Positions 42,142 to 53,585 of a DNA stretch of 64,000 nucleotides are shown piece by piece. The first letter of the stretch is position 1, and the number at the start of each line of letters is the position of its first letter. The stretch is from the NCBI GenBank assembly GCA_014529385.2, contig CM043945.1:3196312-3260311 (forward strand), in the 5' to 3' direction. Origin of the DNA: Adiantum capillus-veneris (Eukaryota; Streptophyta; Polypodiopsida; Polypodiales; Pteridaceae). A program made the translations under genes and the position numbers. A model generated the notes under the pieces. That model was not told where the DNA came from and did no database searches. It saw nothing but the letters and a program-made list of their open reading frames with translations.

Positions 42142-43000
42142 CCTATATACTACGACATGTGTGCTATGTTCTTCAGCTGAGATAGAGTTTGATCTCGATG
42201 AGATAATTAATGGATTGTGGGTGTTAAACACTATGCATGATGCGTTGCAAATCATTAGTGATTAACAAGGGAGACTGTAGTGGCTTGGTATATCCTATGC
42301 ATGTATCTAAGATACGAGATGGCATAGTCTTGGTTTTGTTGTTGGCATGCATTGAGCAAGAGATGAGACATGTCTCCTTCGTATAGGTGAGCTCCAATAT
42401 ATTGACAAGATAGAGCATGTAGTTATGTAGGACATGCCAGTAGATTCTATAGAGATATAGGTAGAGCGGCAATGCTCTAGTGAGATACAATAGGTGTTGT
42501 CAGAGTTTGCACAAATAGAGGTAGAGCGAGTCTACTCCTTAGAGACATAGATAGAGATGACGGACATGGATTTCTTTGATATGATCATGATAGAGGCTAA
42601 TGAGTTGATGCCCAAACACATGGTTTTGCCTATGGACACATCCATACATGACTAGTATTCGTGATGGTGCAGAGTATGCACATAGCATTGAGAGGCTAGC
42701 ACAATTAAATTTTTTCAGAATTCGAGCGTCTCATGTACGACCTATTAGTATTGAGGCCCGACCTAGCAGCTGTAGTGGGAGAATTTGTAGCAAGGATTGT
42801 TAGTCGTATGGTGATTGACACTAGCATGATGCATAGTGGAACTATACAAACCATACAGAGTTGTCTACGGGATTTGCATGCAGGCTCTAGCATGGATATG
42901 TTAAAGTTATGGCATCTTAAGTGAGCGATCCAATGTGATCCCAATATTTATTTTGGCTTTTAGATATTTATTTCACTTATTTGTCAAAGTCTCGGTAGGG
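42142..43000 (+). pseudogene. Unrecognised coding remnant
   Basis: 42733-42924 is open (DLLVLRPDLAAVVGEFVARI, VSRMVIDTSMMHSGT) and ends with a stop; upstream sequence has repeated AGATATAGGTAGAGC-like motifs and many stops. It looks like the end of an eroded ORF. I do not recognise it. Confidence 0.25.
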
Positions 43001-43012
43001 CAATTTATGTAG

Positions 43013-43090
43013 GCGGGTATATATGCAGCCCATTGCCCCCATTGTATAAGCACTATTCATTCATTGTTGCCAAGGTTGGTTGGTTAAGGA

Positions 43091-43164
<74 letters not shown>

Positions 43165-43209
43165 CATTCTCCTCTTGGTCTCTACGCTTCTGCATTGTCG
43201 ACTTTGACA
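43013..43209 (+). mobile_element. Copia-type LTR 3' part with TATA box and (CT)n
   Basis: The segment before a methionine-tRNA primer site contains a TATA box (GGTATATATGCAGCCC, 43015-43030), ATTGTATAAGCACTATTCAT and a (CT)n tract of about 35 units (43092-43160), and ends TTTGACA at 43209. The left end of the LTR could not be fixed. Confidence 0.6.
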
Positions 43210-43221
43210 TGGTATCAAAGC
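43210..43221 (+). other. Primer-binding site, initiator methionine tRNA type
   Basis: TGGTATCAAAGC directly follows the LTR end CA and has one mismatch to TGGTATCAGAGC, the usual copia primer site. Confidence 0.8.
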
Positions 43222-43860
43222 TTTGTGCTCCGTGACCTTGGGCGAGGGCAAGCACCCGTGCATGGAGAAGAGCAAGGCAGGAGGCCTTGCAATATTTTTC
43301 GTGGTGCTTTTGACCCACAACATCTACAAGCTCCCTTGGCTAATTTGGACACCCCAGCAAAAGGCCACCGATGTTGAGACTTTGCTACCGCTAAAGTGCA
43401 TGTCTTCCTTGGCATTTTAAAACTCTAGTGGCTAGAGGAGCTCCATTGTGAGACATTGGATGGGGACGCTATCGCTATGCTATGGATACACAATGTTTTG
43501 AAATGCAGTTAGCAGAGAGGTGTCAACAAGCTACTAGACTACATTGTGCATTTTGAAACGCTATAATCAAGAAGCAATTTGTGCCTCATTTTAAGAGTTT
43601 TGAGAAGCTACATGCTGCATTCAATGGATGCTTGCTCCATTTTGATGAGCGTTTTGATACGCAGCTACGTCATTGGACCTTGGACAAGTTTGGTGGCAAG
43701 CACCAACCATGGAGAGTTTCCTTCAATGCCAACACATTGTCTTGTACAAACCATGTCCTTGATACCCATCTCTTGCTCTTCTCTTGCAAGCAAGATTTGA
43801 TTATGTAATGAAATGATAACCATGAGATAAAATCCAAAATCATATGAATTCACCTAAACA
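43222..43860. other. Copia leader/gag remains, no clear gene
   Basis: Downstream of the primer site only short broken frames are visible (43223-43420 and 43581-43808). None carries a recognisable Gag motif. Confidence 0.4.
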
Positions 43861-46190
43861 GGACCCTGCAACATCAAATCAACAAGTAAAGAGTGACGAG
43901 CATGTCCTAATCTTCAAGGCATAAGACAACATTAAGAGACTTACTTTCATCAATTTTAACTCAAATGCAATGGTAGGTTCAAGCAACACATACTGGACAT
44001 TAGGATCTTTTACCCCTTGAGCCAAAGCCTCCAATGCACTACATGTGTAACTGGCAAAACAAAAATCTATATAAACAAAATAAATAGCCATCTAGAGAGC
44101 CATAAATAACCATAAACTAAGATCATGTACCTGTGTAAAACAAGCATAATATCTACCATGTTAGTCCATCCCAGTGGGTCATAGTAGAGAAGGTGATTTT
44201 TCCTCCCATGTATCCCCGCAACCTTTGTACATGTGGCAAGGTACATCACACAACATGTCCAATGTTTCCTATTTCAAAGCCAAACAAAAAATGATATATC
44301 AATGCAAAGCATGGATGAAACAAAACCAACATCCTTTGTACTCTTCTTACAAACCACCTAAGAATGATTAAAAGAAATGTAAGTACACAATGCTTAAAGT
44401 CCCTCTCCCCAAAGAAGTTATGTAGGACACACATCACTCTTGCCCATAGTGGCTTCCACAACCGAGAACCACATAGAGTACACAAATATCACTTGCTATA
44501 AGACATTTGAGGCTAGTGTGTACTTCATCCACTTGTCAAAATGTGTATGTTAAGCACATTGCTACCTTTCATTAGGCCTATGAGCTCAACCAAGCCATAG
44601 GCACTTGTGAGGAGAATCTAATGTCAACAAACATACCACAATTATCGACATAGTGAGCATATAAAAATTAGAAAGCAATGCATACAAGGATGCTTGTAAA
44701 ATTCCACCTATATAATGTCCGATTGCTGCATGTCAGAGTGGAAGGGTTGATTCCATGGCCCATCTTTCAACTATCAGGTGGTTGTTATTGACAAATAAAC
44801 GAGTGTTAGCTAAGAGGTGTCCTCAAGGGAGCCTACATCAATTGGTTGCTTTGATTTTTGGCCTTTCCAAATAGGTAGCTTTTTCCTTGTTGGAGAGTAA
44901 AGCAAGGAAGGCTAAAAGGCAAAATAACTTATGCACTAGTGAAATAGCTTATGCACAAGAAACAACACACAAGTAAAACAAATTATGCGCAAGAAAATGG
45001 GAGTCACAAACCCTGAACCCATACCTCATGCGGTTCGAGGGTACATAATGTCTCTAAAAGTTTCGGAGTCCCTTGTGGCATGTCCTCTTCATATTTCTCA
45101 TTGTCGGCATCTTCCTAGGGAGCATGCTGAAAAAGAGTCCTCATTGTCTATGTCCTGCAAGGCCGCCTCAAGCCAAGGAGGGAAATCGTGCGCCCTCCTC
45201 TATGCATACCCATAACGTGGTAGTTTGAGAATTATTTGCAATGGGATAAAGATCATCATGTAAGCCCACACATAATATCAACAATAAGTAGAGAGAAAAA
45301 ACAAGACATGTTGGACACTTACATTTGCATCGTAACCTAGATGACCTTTTTTTGCCATATAATCTCTCATCCTCCCACCTATAAATTCCTCAACAAGCAG
45401 CCTATGACCTACCCTTGTACTTATTTCCAAGGTCCTTCCATACCTTCAATGCTTGAACGTGCATGAGGCATTGATACCTCTTACACTTTTGCGTGAACGT
45501 CCAATTTTGGTCGCCAAACCTTTTCAAAAAAAAATTATGCCAAGCTTTCACTTCAGGTTTCGGCATGAGCTTTGCTCTTCTCTCCATCTCTTTGTGTAGG
45601 GACCAACCTCTAGGGTGCTTTTCTCTCTATGTTGATACCATGGTAGTCCTTGAGGTGACCCATCATCTGCACCCTCTTGAAAATGAAGGCTAAACGCTTT
45701 GGGCTATCTATGGCTGCATGGAATTGGCGTGCTAGACGCCCATCGGGGAGCTCAACCTCTAGGAAAGGATTTGGATCTTCAATGTGGGGTGCCTCTTCCC
45801 CCTTTGCATGCACCTCAGCATTGTCTCGTGTTGTTCCCTTTGCCACATCCTCTATCACTTTCTTTGGACTCAACTCCACAATCACTTGTACACACCAACT
45901 TCTTTCATGGACACTCATTTAGGTTAGGGAGTGTCTTCATCAAAAGTTTCTTTCGTGGACTTCTCCTTGGTTGAGGGGTAGCCATGTTAGCAATAGGAGA
46001 TTGGAGGGGGTGTAGAAGCTCTCCTCATAGGAAGGAGATCCCTCTTCTTGATCCTGGGCTACATCCACACTCCCCACCTTTGCGTGTTGGACCCGAGCCT
46101 CACTCTTTGCACACAATGTTGCATTGACCTTTGATGCTAATCCTTGTGCGGTTGAACGTGTGATGCGAGAGGAACCACCTCGCACACATG
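43861..46190 (-). pseudogene. Unrecognised, intron-containing gene remnant
   Basis: Read from right to left the minus strand has several exon-like pieces: 45940-46185 (ITRSTAQGLASKVNATLCAK), 45610-45918 (FLEVELPDGRLARQFHAAID, KRLAFIFKRVQMMGHL), 45402-45587 (KAWHNFFLKRFGDQNWTFTQ), then in a shifted frame RLLVEEFIGGRMRDYMAKKG ending at a consensus donor AAT|GTAAGTG near 45325. A further piece ends at GAG|GTATGG near 45025 (EDMPQGTPKLLETLCTLEPH). Possible later pieces lie at 43880-44250 (GIHGRKNHLLYYDPLGWTN). Stops and shifts show decay. I do not recognise the family. Confidence 0.35.
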
Positions 46191-46286
46191 ATCTCTTCCC
46201 CTTTCAGATGGGTGAGTGGGCCATATGCTGGATATGGGAGTAGCATGAAGTATATTAGTAAGACATAAGCTTGTATCCATAAGCAT

Positions 46287-46382
<96 letters not shown>

Positions 46383-46658
46383 AGAGATCAATGCATTCTA
46401 CAAGCATGCATGCTTATATGTTCACGTGTCATCCAAATTTTACCATCATACAATAGTGTTGAATGTGTGTGTGTGTGTGTGTGTGTGTTGGGAGGGGGGG
46501 GGGGGGGCACCACCTGCAATGGATTCTCCAATCGATTTTTACCATCATACAATAGTGTTGAATGTGTGTGTTTGTGGGGGGCGGGGGGGGATACGGGGAG
46601 GGGCCACCACTTGCAATGTATTCTCCACCACTTACAATGGATTCTCCAATTAAAAAAA

Positions 46659-46734
<76 letters not shown>

Positions 46735-46760
46735 AGTGATACATTCTAATTGTATTTGTG
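46191..46760. repeat. Microsatellite cluster: two long (CT)n tracts and a tandem duplication of about 107 bp
   Basis: (CT)n occupies 46287-46381 and about 46662-46732. Between them TTTTACCATCATACAATAGT plus a (TG)n or G-rich run occurs twice (about 46439 and 46538). The long ORFs here are repeat translations. Confidence 0.9.
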
Positions 46761-46952
46761 CATGTGTGTGTGCATTGGCCATCCAAATTTTACCAGCGTG
46801 CAATTGTATGTGTTTCTATTGCCTGCAATCTTCATTCTCCAATTGATTCTCGACAAACCATTAAAGAAAAAAAACACGTGTGTGTGCGTGTGTTCAACAA
46901 ACCATGAAAACAAAAAAAATGTGTGTGTGTGCATGCGTGTGTGTGTGTGTGT

Positions 46953-47045
<93 letters not shown>
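46761..47045. repeat. Microsatellite cluster ending in a (GA)n tract
   Basis: GTGTGTGC and CAACAAACCATGAAAA-like units occur twice (about 46848-46885 and 46893-46925), followed by (TG)n and a (GA)n tract at about 46957-47041. Confidence 0.9.
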
Positions 47046-47047
<2 letters not shown>

Positions 47048-47580
47048 AGAACCAATTTTACATTGAAAATGGTGATCCATAAGCTAGCCTTCCTGATCGA
47101 GGTTGATCAAATATGCTAGAGATAGAGAGAGGGCTTTTCGTTGCTGATAGAGAGAAGGATTTGCATTGCTGATTTCCTTCAAGAAACAACTTTTGCATTG
47201 CTATTTTCCTTCAAGCTTTATGTTGTTGATTCCCTTCAAGCCATGGCTCATCTCACACAATTCACACATCCTTCTTGCAGGCAAAAAAATATGCCTCCTT
47301 GCTTTTCCTTCCCCCCTCAATTCTAATGCATGACCATACCCCCACCTCGCTATGGTTCACCATCCGGTTGACATGCAAACCATGAGCCCACTCTGCACGA
47401 CTTTAGTCCTTTTCCATGTTGGTGCCTCTATCCCATGTATACCCGGGTTTTGTGTTTTTCACTGCCAGGTGGGTGGCCCGGATGCCCTCCCGAGGCTTGG
47501 TGTTTAGTGTTGAGTTATCCTCCCTTGACTACATTCATGACTCATTTCTTAAGAAATCAATTTATATGACCGTCTTTATT
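47046..47580. other. Unassigned segment
   Basis: Short internal repeats of TT(T)CCTTCAAG occur at 47170-47260. Otherwise nothing recognisable. Confidence 0.5.
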
Positions 47581-47588
47581 AGATTCTA

Positions 47589-48143
47589 GGGAAAATTACC
47601 AAAATACCCCTCTAATTTGAGGAAATTCCCAAAATACCCTTGCATCTATTTTGGTTGGATTGTTCAAAATTTTCTAATCTTCATTCGTTTTTGACAATTG
47701 AGATCCGTTTTCGAGTGCTCAGCATTTAATTTGTCACCAAATACCCCTCTAATTTGAGGAAATTCCCAAAATACCCTTGTATCTATTTTGGTTGGATTGT
47801 TCAAGATTTTCTAATCTTCATTCATTTTTGACAATTGAGATCCGTTTTCGAGTGCTCAGCATTTAATTTGTCACCAATTACCATCGCAAAAAAGGCAATT
47901 ATGTCGAAGCAATTCATCTCCAAAGCCTACATAACCAACTCAAATTGTAGTTTTAGCATCTTGTACGATAGACAATCACTCTTCTTGGGAAGACCTACAA
48001 AAAATTTTATTTTTGGAGAAATTTACTCTCACAACCAGTGGTATTTTGGGAATTTTGGAAAATCTGAAGGGCATTTTGGGAATTGATGACAAAATATTGG
48101 GGGTATTTCCACAAATTATAGGGGTATTTTGGTAATTTTCCCC
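47589..48143. mobile_element. Non-autonomous TIR DNA transposon (MITE-like), 555 bp, perfect 8-bp duplication
   Basis: The ends are inverted repeats: GGGAAAATTACCAAAATACC at the left and its complement GGTATTTTGGTAATTTTCCC at the right, continuing imperfectly for about 40 bp. The element is flanked by AGATTCTA on both sides (47581-47588 and 48144-48151). Eight bases is the duplication length of hAT transposons. A 138-bp tandem duplication inside (47603 and 47741) repeats part of the left terminus. No transposase is encoded. Related copies lie at 57747-58232 and, truncated, at 51640-51834. Confidence 0.85.
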
Positions 48144-48151
48144 AGATTCTA

Positions 48152-49223
48152 TTCTGTTTCCAAACTCTAGAGGTCACACACTAACGCCTTAGGATTATAT
48201 TTGGGCATGTAGTAACTTAACATGATTTAAGGGTTTCATAGTGAAGAAGACCCCAAATATCAATGATGCTCAAAACCACTTCCAAATTGAAGCCCATCTA
48301 ATCGAAAAGTTTTGGCTCTTTTAAAATTTAAGACATTAGTAGAAAGATTCCATTTGAAGCCTTGCTATCGTCTCTTTGTCCCTGGGTGCGTATTAGAATT
48401 ATTTAAATACAATGTTTGTAGGAAAGAGATCCCCTTTCAGTATGAAGAAAAAACTTCCCGATTCATTTGTGTGTGTTTTATCCAGAGTAAGGTAGCTTGC
48501 CAAAGTAAAAAACCCTTCCAAGATAAGATAGAGTTCTTACCTGCATCCATCCAAACAAGACAACAATTCAGTTAGCCTTGTATGTGTTTTACAGGTATCA
48601 ATGGACCATATCAGTTGTTATCCATGTCCATCTTACAAAACTTTTTTAACTTTAAACAAGCTAGGTTCGCAGTAAATCCTTTTCTTATATAAGTCAAATT
48701 ATTACTTTTTACCTAAGTGACACGGTATTCCTTTCAATCAGAGTAGCATATTCCCCAAAGAGAATATGCGTTATCCTACAATCATTTTAGTGAGGTTCTA
48801 TCAGTCAGTAAGTATAGATATAACCTCTTAGTTATAGAATCGATGGTGTACTTATCATATAAATGGGATCCAATGTAATCTATTAGTTACAACCTTATAG
48901 CTAGCCAAGTAGTAGAAGCATAGCCCAAAAAAAAAAAACACTAACTGTGAATGTCAATCCAAAAAACCGACTGGTCCTTCATAGAGTGCAACTGATAAAA
49001 AATCCATCCCATAAACACAATCATACATTAGAACATGGGTCCGAAAAACTGTAATATAACCATTTATCACCCTCCTTCAATAAGCTATCCATTACAATCA
49101 ACTACTGCATTAGAAGCAGTATTCCATATTTACAATCAGCTACTGCATTAGAAGCAGTATTCCATCTTTACCCGAGGTATAACCCATTCCAAGCTTCTGT
49201 TGAAAAAACTGCCATATACTTAC
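48152..49223 (-). other. Possible downstream introns and exons of the minus-strand transcript
   Basis: There is no ORF of note. A few splice-like boundaries are present on the minus strand, for example GATGCAG|GTAAGAAC near 48535 with an upstream acceptor ACATACAAG near 48577. A 36-bp tandem repeat (CTGCATTAGAAGCAGTATTC) lies at about 49100-49170. Assignment to the transcript to its right is tentative. Confidence 0.3.
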
Positions 49224-50190
49224 CTTCATACATAGTCTGCGCAGAGAACCATTTCAATAGAACATAAGCCAAACCCAAAACGTTGTGTTACATCAAGCTT
49301 TAATCTCAAGATGATGATTCTTTCCTCTGAATGTGAGCACCTACAATGAAATAGAGTACCTAAAGCCTCAGTTGCTACAAAGGCTAGGAGTAACCCCATA
49401 TATTTGAGAAGAATCAGTTATGCCGAGATTAGAACAAGCGCAAACGCACAGTTAATGCAAAAAGTAATCAACGTCGCTTTTATTGAAATAACAAGAAAAA
49501 CCCATTTTTTTCAAAAACCATTTACGCAGAGATTAGGTAGAGTCTACATACAGTATTTTCCTGCAACGGATTTATAAGAAACCCATTCATAAGATCATAT
49601 GCAGTAACGAGCTAAAATACTCATATTTCCTTTCCAAACAAAGCAGCAGAACAACCACCAACCACCAATATATGCCACAGTATTACATCCAGTCCTTACC
49701 ATTGACTGGCCCAATTGGTGCCAACCAATCACAATATGAAGAGCCAGACATCCCCCGATAGTAAATCATTGAGGCGACCTAACCAGTCCAAGGTCAGGAG
49801 CAACTCCTATATGATGTTTATACCATTCTTTGTCAGCTTATAACGGGCGGGGGTGTATCATGCCCAAGGTTACCATATCAAGCTCCTTGATATAACAACA
49901 ACAAAAAAACCCCTTTGCAAAACAATTTACAAGAACAACATAGCCTTTGGTTTAATTGTACAATATGCATGCTTGAAACAAGCATAAGGTAGGACCACCT
50001 TTCCTAAATTAAATCCTTTTAGTGTTTAATCATGTCAGGCATGCATAAATAGTGCAGTAAACCAACTAACCCAGCAAGGGTAAGAAAAAAACCTGAGTCA
50101 CCTGCGTGGTGAGAGCTCCATTCTCCTTGGCAGTAAAGCAGATAGTAGGTGATTTCAAAATAACTCAACACGACCACAATGGCTAAGTGA
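49224..50190 (-). ncRNA. Putative spliced transcript with a 44-codon ORF across two exons
   Basis: A TATA box at 50215-50222 is followed by a leader and an ATG at 50121 in AAGGAGAATGG context. Exon 1 ends at 50102 (ACGCAG|GTGACTC). A T-rich acceptor TTTCATTGTAG leads to exon 2 at 49340-49224, which ends at a strong donor GAAG|GTAAGTAT. Joining the two exons gives an open frame that starts MELSPRRCSHSEERIIILRL and stops with TGA 3 bases before the donor. No known domain is seen. The product may be a small protein, or the ORF may be incidental in a non-coding RNA. Everything beyond the motifs is inference. Confidence 0.4.
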
Positions 50191-50214
50191 GGGGCAGAGA
50201 TGCGCCCTCACCTG

Positions 50215-50222
50215 TTTTTATA
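50215..50222 (-). promoter_or_regulatory. TATA box of the minus-strand transcript
   Basis: TATAAAAA on the minus strand lies about 95 bp upstream of the ATG at 50121, in otherwise GC-richer, promoter-like sequence. Confidence 0.5.
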
Positions 50223-50615
50223 GTAGGAGGAGGCCGGTCTGTCCATATGCTGTGTCAAGGTAGCGAGAGAGTCAGGCCGCACTCCCTCACGAGTGTGTGA
50301 TAGCATAGAGCTGTGCGTCGATGGCCATCAATGGAGATTGATAGTCAGGTGGGTGGAGAAGCTGCCTTCACTGCGCCATGAGAGCAGATGCCATTGAACA
50401 CGCTCGAATCTCCAAAAGTACAGAGCGTCATAATACATTCAAGGGCTAAGCCCCATGGTAGTAGTAAACTTAGTGGTCCATTTTTAAATGCAATCTCTTA
50501 AGTTGACCTAGTCTGGTCGAGGCAAAAGAGCAATAGAGAGGGGGGGGGGGGGTTGATTGGTGTATTTGTGGGTGGGTGGGTGTGAAAAAAATTCCTTTAG
50601 TTTGTGAGTTTCAAC
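50223..50615. other. Upstream region of the minus-strand transcript
   Basis: Moderately GC-rich sequence without ORF; a G-run of about 12 lies near 50540. It may be promoter. Confidence 0.4.
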
Positions 50616-51000
50616 ACTACAAGTGTGTGTGTGTGTGTGTGTGTCTCACTCGTTGTCTCATCGGATTGACTCGTGAGCCTTTGTGTGTGTGTGTGTGTGT
50701 GTGTGTGACACTCGCTGCCATCTCCATCACACACACACACCATTTGTGGGCCTGTGAGACAGTCACCGATAGTGCTCGGGAAAAATCATTTTTCCAAACA
50801 TACAAAATTCCTTTCCTTGAATTTTCCAAGAGGAAATTTTAGAAAATTAGGTTATTTTTTTCAAGATTTTGCACTATTTTTCTCTATTTTGGAGCGGGAT
50901 TTCTCATTTTCTCCTTGCTCTCAAATGACATTTATGATATTGAAAACGACACAATATTAAGCCGACACATTTTTCCCAAACACTGGTCACCGACGAAAAA

Positions 51001-51052
<52 letters not shown>

Positions 51053-51413
51053 GTTCGCAGGCACATTGGCCAAAGACTCAATTTTCTATGCTATTTGCTA
51101 TCGGCACAGAGACATGAATCTATGTGTGTGTGTGTGTGAGACACTCGTTGCCATCTCCATCACGCACACACACACACTATTTGTGCCTAGACAGTCGCCG
51201 ATAGTGTTCGGGAAAAATCATTTTTCCAAACATACAAAAATTCCTTTCCTTGAATTTGCCAAGAGGAAATTTTAGAAAATTAGTTTATTTTTTCGGGATT
51301 TTGGACTATTTTCTCTATTTTGGAGTGAAATTCCTCCTTTTCTCTCAAACGACATTTTTGATATTGATATTAAGTCGAGACACATTTTTCCGTAACACTG
51401 GTCGACGTTGTAA

Positions 51414-51489
<76 letters not shown>

Positions 51490-51546
51490 GTTCACACAGG
51501 CACATTGGCCAAACGCTATTTGTTGTCGGCACAGGAACATGACTCG

Positions 51547-51578
<32 letters not shown>

Positions 51579-51600
51579 CACTCGCTGCCTTGTCCAACGG
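50616..51600. repeat. Tandem duplication, period about 436 bp, each unit with (TG)n and (CT)n
   Basis: ACACTCGCTGCCATCTCCAT (about 50708) recurs near 51142 and, diverged, near 51580. Each unit holds GGGAAAAATCATTTTTCCAA, CCTTTCCTTGAATTT, a (CT)n tract (51005-51050 and 51418-51486) and GGCACATTGGCCAAA, followed by (TG)n. ORFs here are repeat translations. Confidence 0.9.
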
Positions 51601-51639
51601 GGCCTACAAAGGAAAGTAGGTCTAAAATAATAAAGATAT

Positions 51640-51834
51640 TCATCTCCAAAGCCTACATAATCAACTCAAATTCTAGTTTTAGCATCTTGTATTGTTAGAC
51701 AATCAGTTTTCTTATGTAAGCTACAAGCAGGGGTATTTGGGGAATTTTGAAAAATTTACAAGGCATTTTGGGAATGTTTGACAAGATATTGGGGGTATTT
51801 TGGCAATTTATGAAATTTGAGGGGTATTATGCAG
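51640..51834. mobile_element. Truncated copy of the MITE at 47589
   Basis: ATTCATCTCCAAAGCCTACA and TTTTAGCATCTTGTA match the interior of 47589-48143, followed by GGGGTATTTGGGGAATTTTG and GATATTGGGGGTATTTTGGC. Both terminal repeats are missing or altered. Confidence 0.75.
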
Positions 51835-51844
51835 CGGTGTCCAG

Positions 51845-51846
51845 CG

Positions 51847-51909
<63 letters not shown>

Positions 51910-51960
51910 ATTATCGTCCTCGAAGGTCAAATATGACCTATGGGACCAAATGAACATGTC
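51845..51960 (-). repeat. LINE 3' tail with (CT)n
   Basis: On the minus strand, TTTGGTCCCATAGGTCATAT then TTGACCTTCGAGGACGATAA leads into (CT)n at 51850-51907. It lies about 130 bp past the ORF2 stop and matches the block at 3966-4072. Confidence 0.65.
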
Positions 51961-52088
51961 ACGTGGTGTGAATGGAGGTCATAAGTGACTCTTGATGCTC
52001 AAAAATAGCTGAAATGAGTGTCGCAATAGAGAGTCCACATCGTGGTTGGGAGAGGAAGGTATGTAGGGAGAGCTCATGGCTGAAGATA

Positions 52089-53585
52089 TCATTTGGAGAA
52101 GAAGAGAGATTTGTAGTTTGGGGCAATGTGTGTGGTGTAATGGCCGAAGCGAGAACCTCCGGATTTCTCACAAGCCGTGATTAATTGGCGTTGTAAGAAG
52201 GCCTCATTAACTTGGGAGTTGATCGATGCAACCTTGACCAAGTGACATGCATCCCATCTTCCGAACCATTTCTTGATGTCAAGCATCCACCCTGAACTTA
52301 GTATTTTGCTCTTGCATGTCTTTTGGACCTTTTGACTTGCTTCATATGTGATTCTAAGAAGTCGATACAAAAGGCTACGTTGTGTCTTAAGCATGTACTC
52401 CACAACCCTTTGCATGCCCAAGACCTCAATGGGAAGCGATCCGGACTCAAGAAGTAAGAGCATGTAGGGTGTTTGTGTCTTGACTTCGAGAAAGTTGGTG
52501 AGAAAACGCTTTTGGACATTCTCAAACTCTTTCCAAGTAGACTTCCCGATGCTACCACCCAACACCTCCACTCCATAAAGAAGCAACGGTGTCACCGATG
52601 TGTCAAAGAGATACTTTTTGAGAGCCCAACACTTGATCTCTCGAGCATTGCACATGTTCTCAAATGCATAATAAGCCCTCTTTCCGGCTTCCAAGCGACG
52701 CATTGCGCAATCCTTCCATTTATGATTGGATGGAACCTCAAGGCCAAGGTACTTGAAGCTATCTACCACTTCAAGTTGCTCATTGTTGTATACAATGCAT
52801 GCATTCTTGTCATTGAGGGTCTTTACAAGCATAACCTTGGTTTTGGATCCATTCATGATCAACCCGCTACGTAGGCAAAAGTGTTCTAAGACACTCATAA
52901 GCTTTTGTGCATCTTCTAAGGTATGTACCGAGAACACTACATCATCGGCATAAAGCAAAAGCATGATCACCGCATTTATGATCTTAACCTCTTCTATGCC
53001 TTCTTGTTGCATAAAATCAAGAACCATGCATTCCAATTCATCAATGAGTAGCCCAAAGAGGGTTGGGGAAAGTGGGCATCCTTTTTTGACATCAATGGTG
53101 CTTGCAAAAAAATTTGAAATTCCATCTCCCATACGTAGTCGACGTATCACTTTTTGGTAGATGCGAGAGACTGCATGCATAAATTCTCTCGGCACTTGAA
53201 GACTTTGCATACGTCTCTAAAGTTTTCCTCGCGGTACCATGTCAAAAGCTTTCTTGAAATCCACAAAGCAACAATACAACTTTTTTCCTTTCAATCGAGA
53301 CGCTTCCATAAGAACTCAAAGAGTGACAAGGTGATCAATAGTGCTATGATGCTTTCGAAAACCTCCTTGGCCAAGCGCACGTTTGCCGTTCTTTTCAGCC
53401 CATTCACTTATCTTCATCTCCATGATACATCCAGATAACTTTGCCATCAAAGAATCAACCATTATAGTGCGATAGTTGTTCACATTGTTTACATCTCCTC
53501 CTTTGTGCAAAGGTTTAATCCAATCTGTACTCCAATCATGAGGCATGCCATACTGAAGTGCAAGGTTAAACATATCGCGTATCTA
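52089..53585 (-). pseudogene. LINE ORF2, reverse transcriptase and C-terminal part
   Basis: RT motifs appear in order: NVNNYRTIMVDSLMAKLSGC, KRALGQGGFRKHHSTIDHL, a stop, then KKLYCCFVDFKKAFDMVPR (motif A, catalytic Asp), a stop, DVKKGCPLSPTLFGLLIDEL (motif B) and LLLYADDVVFSV (motif C, catalytic Asp-Asp). Downstream, SGLIMNGSKTKVMLV and FKYLGLEVPSNHKW match the thumb and post-RT region. The last frame (52089-53210, 373 aa) is open. At least three stops or shifts lie upstream (53211-53330 and near 53580), so the copy is dead but recent. The organisation with an N-terminal endonuclease identifies a non-LTR retrotransposon. Confidence 0.9.

Noticed and set aside
46388-47082. ORFs of 75-132 codons on both strands with RERERE or SLSLSL
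   Set aside because: They are (CT)n/(GA)n repeat translations; both strands are equally open, as expected of simple repeats.
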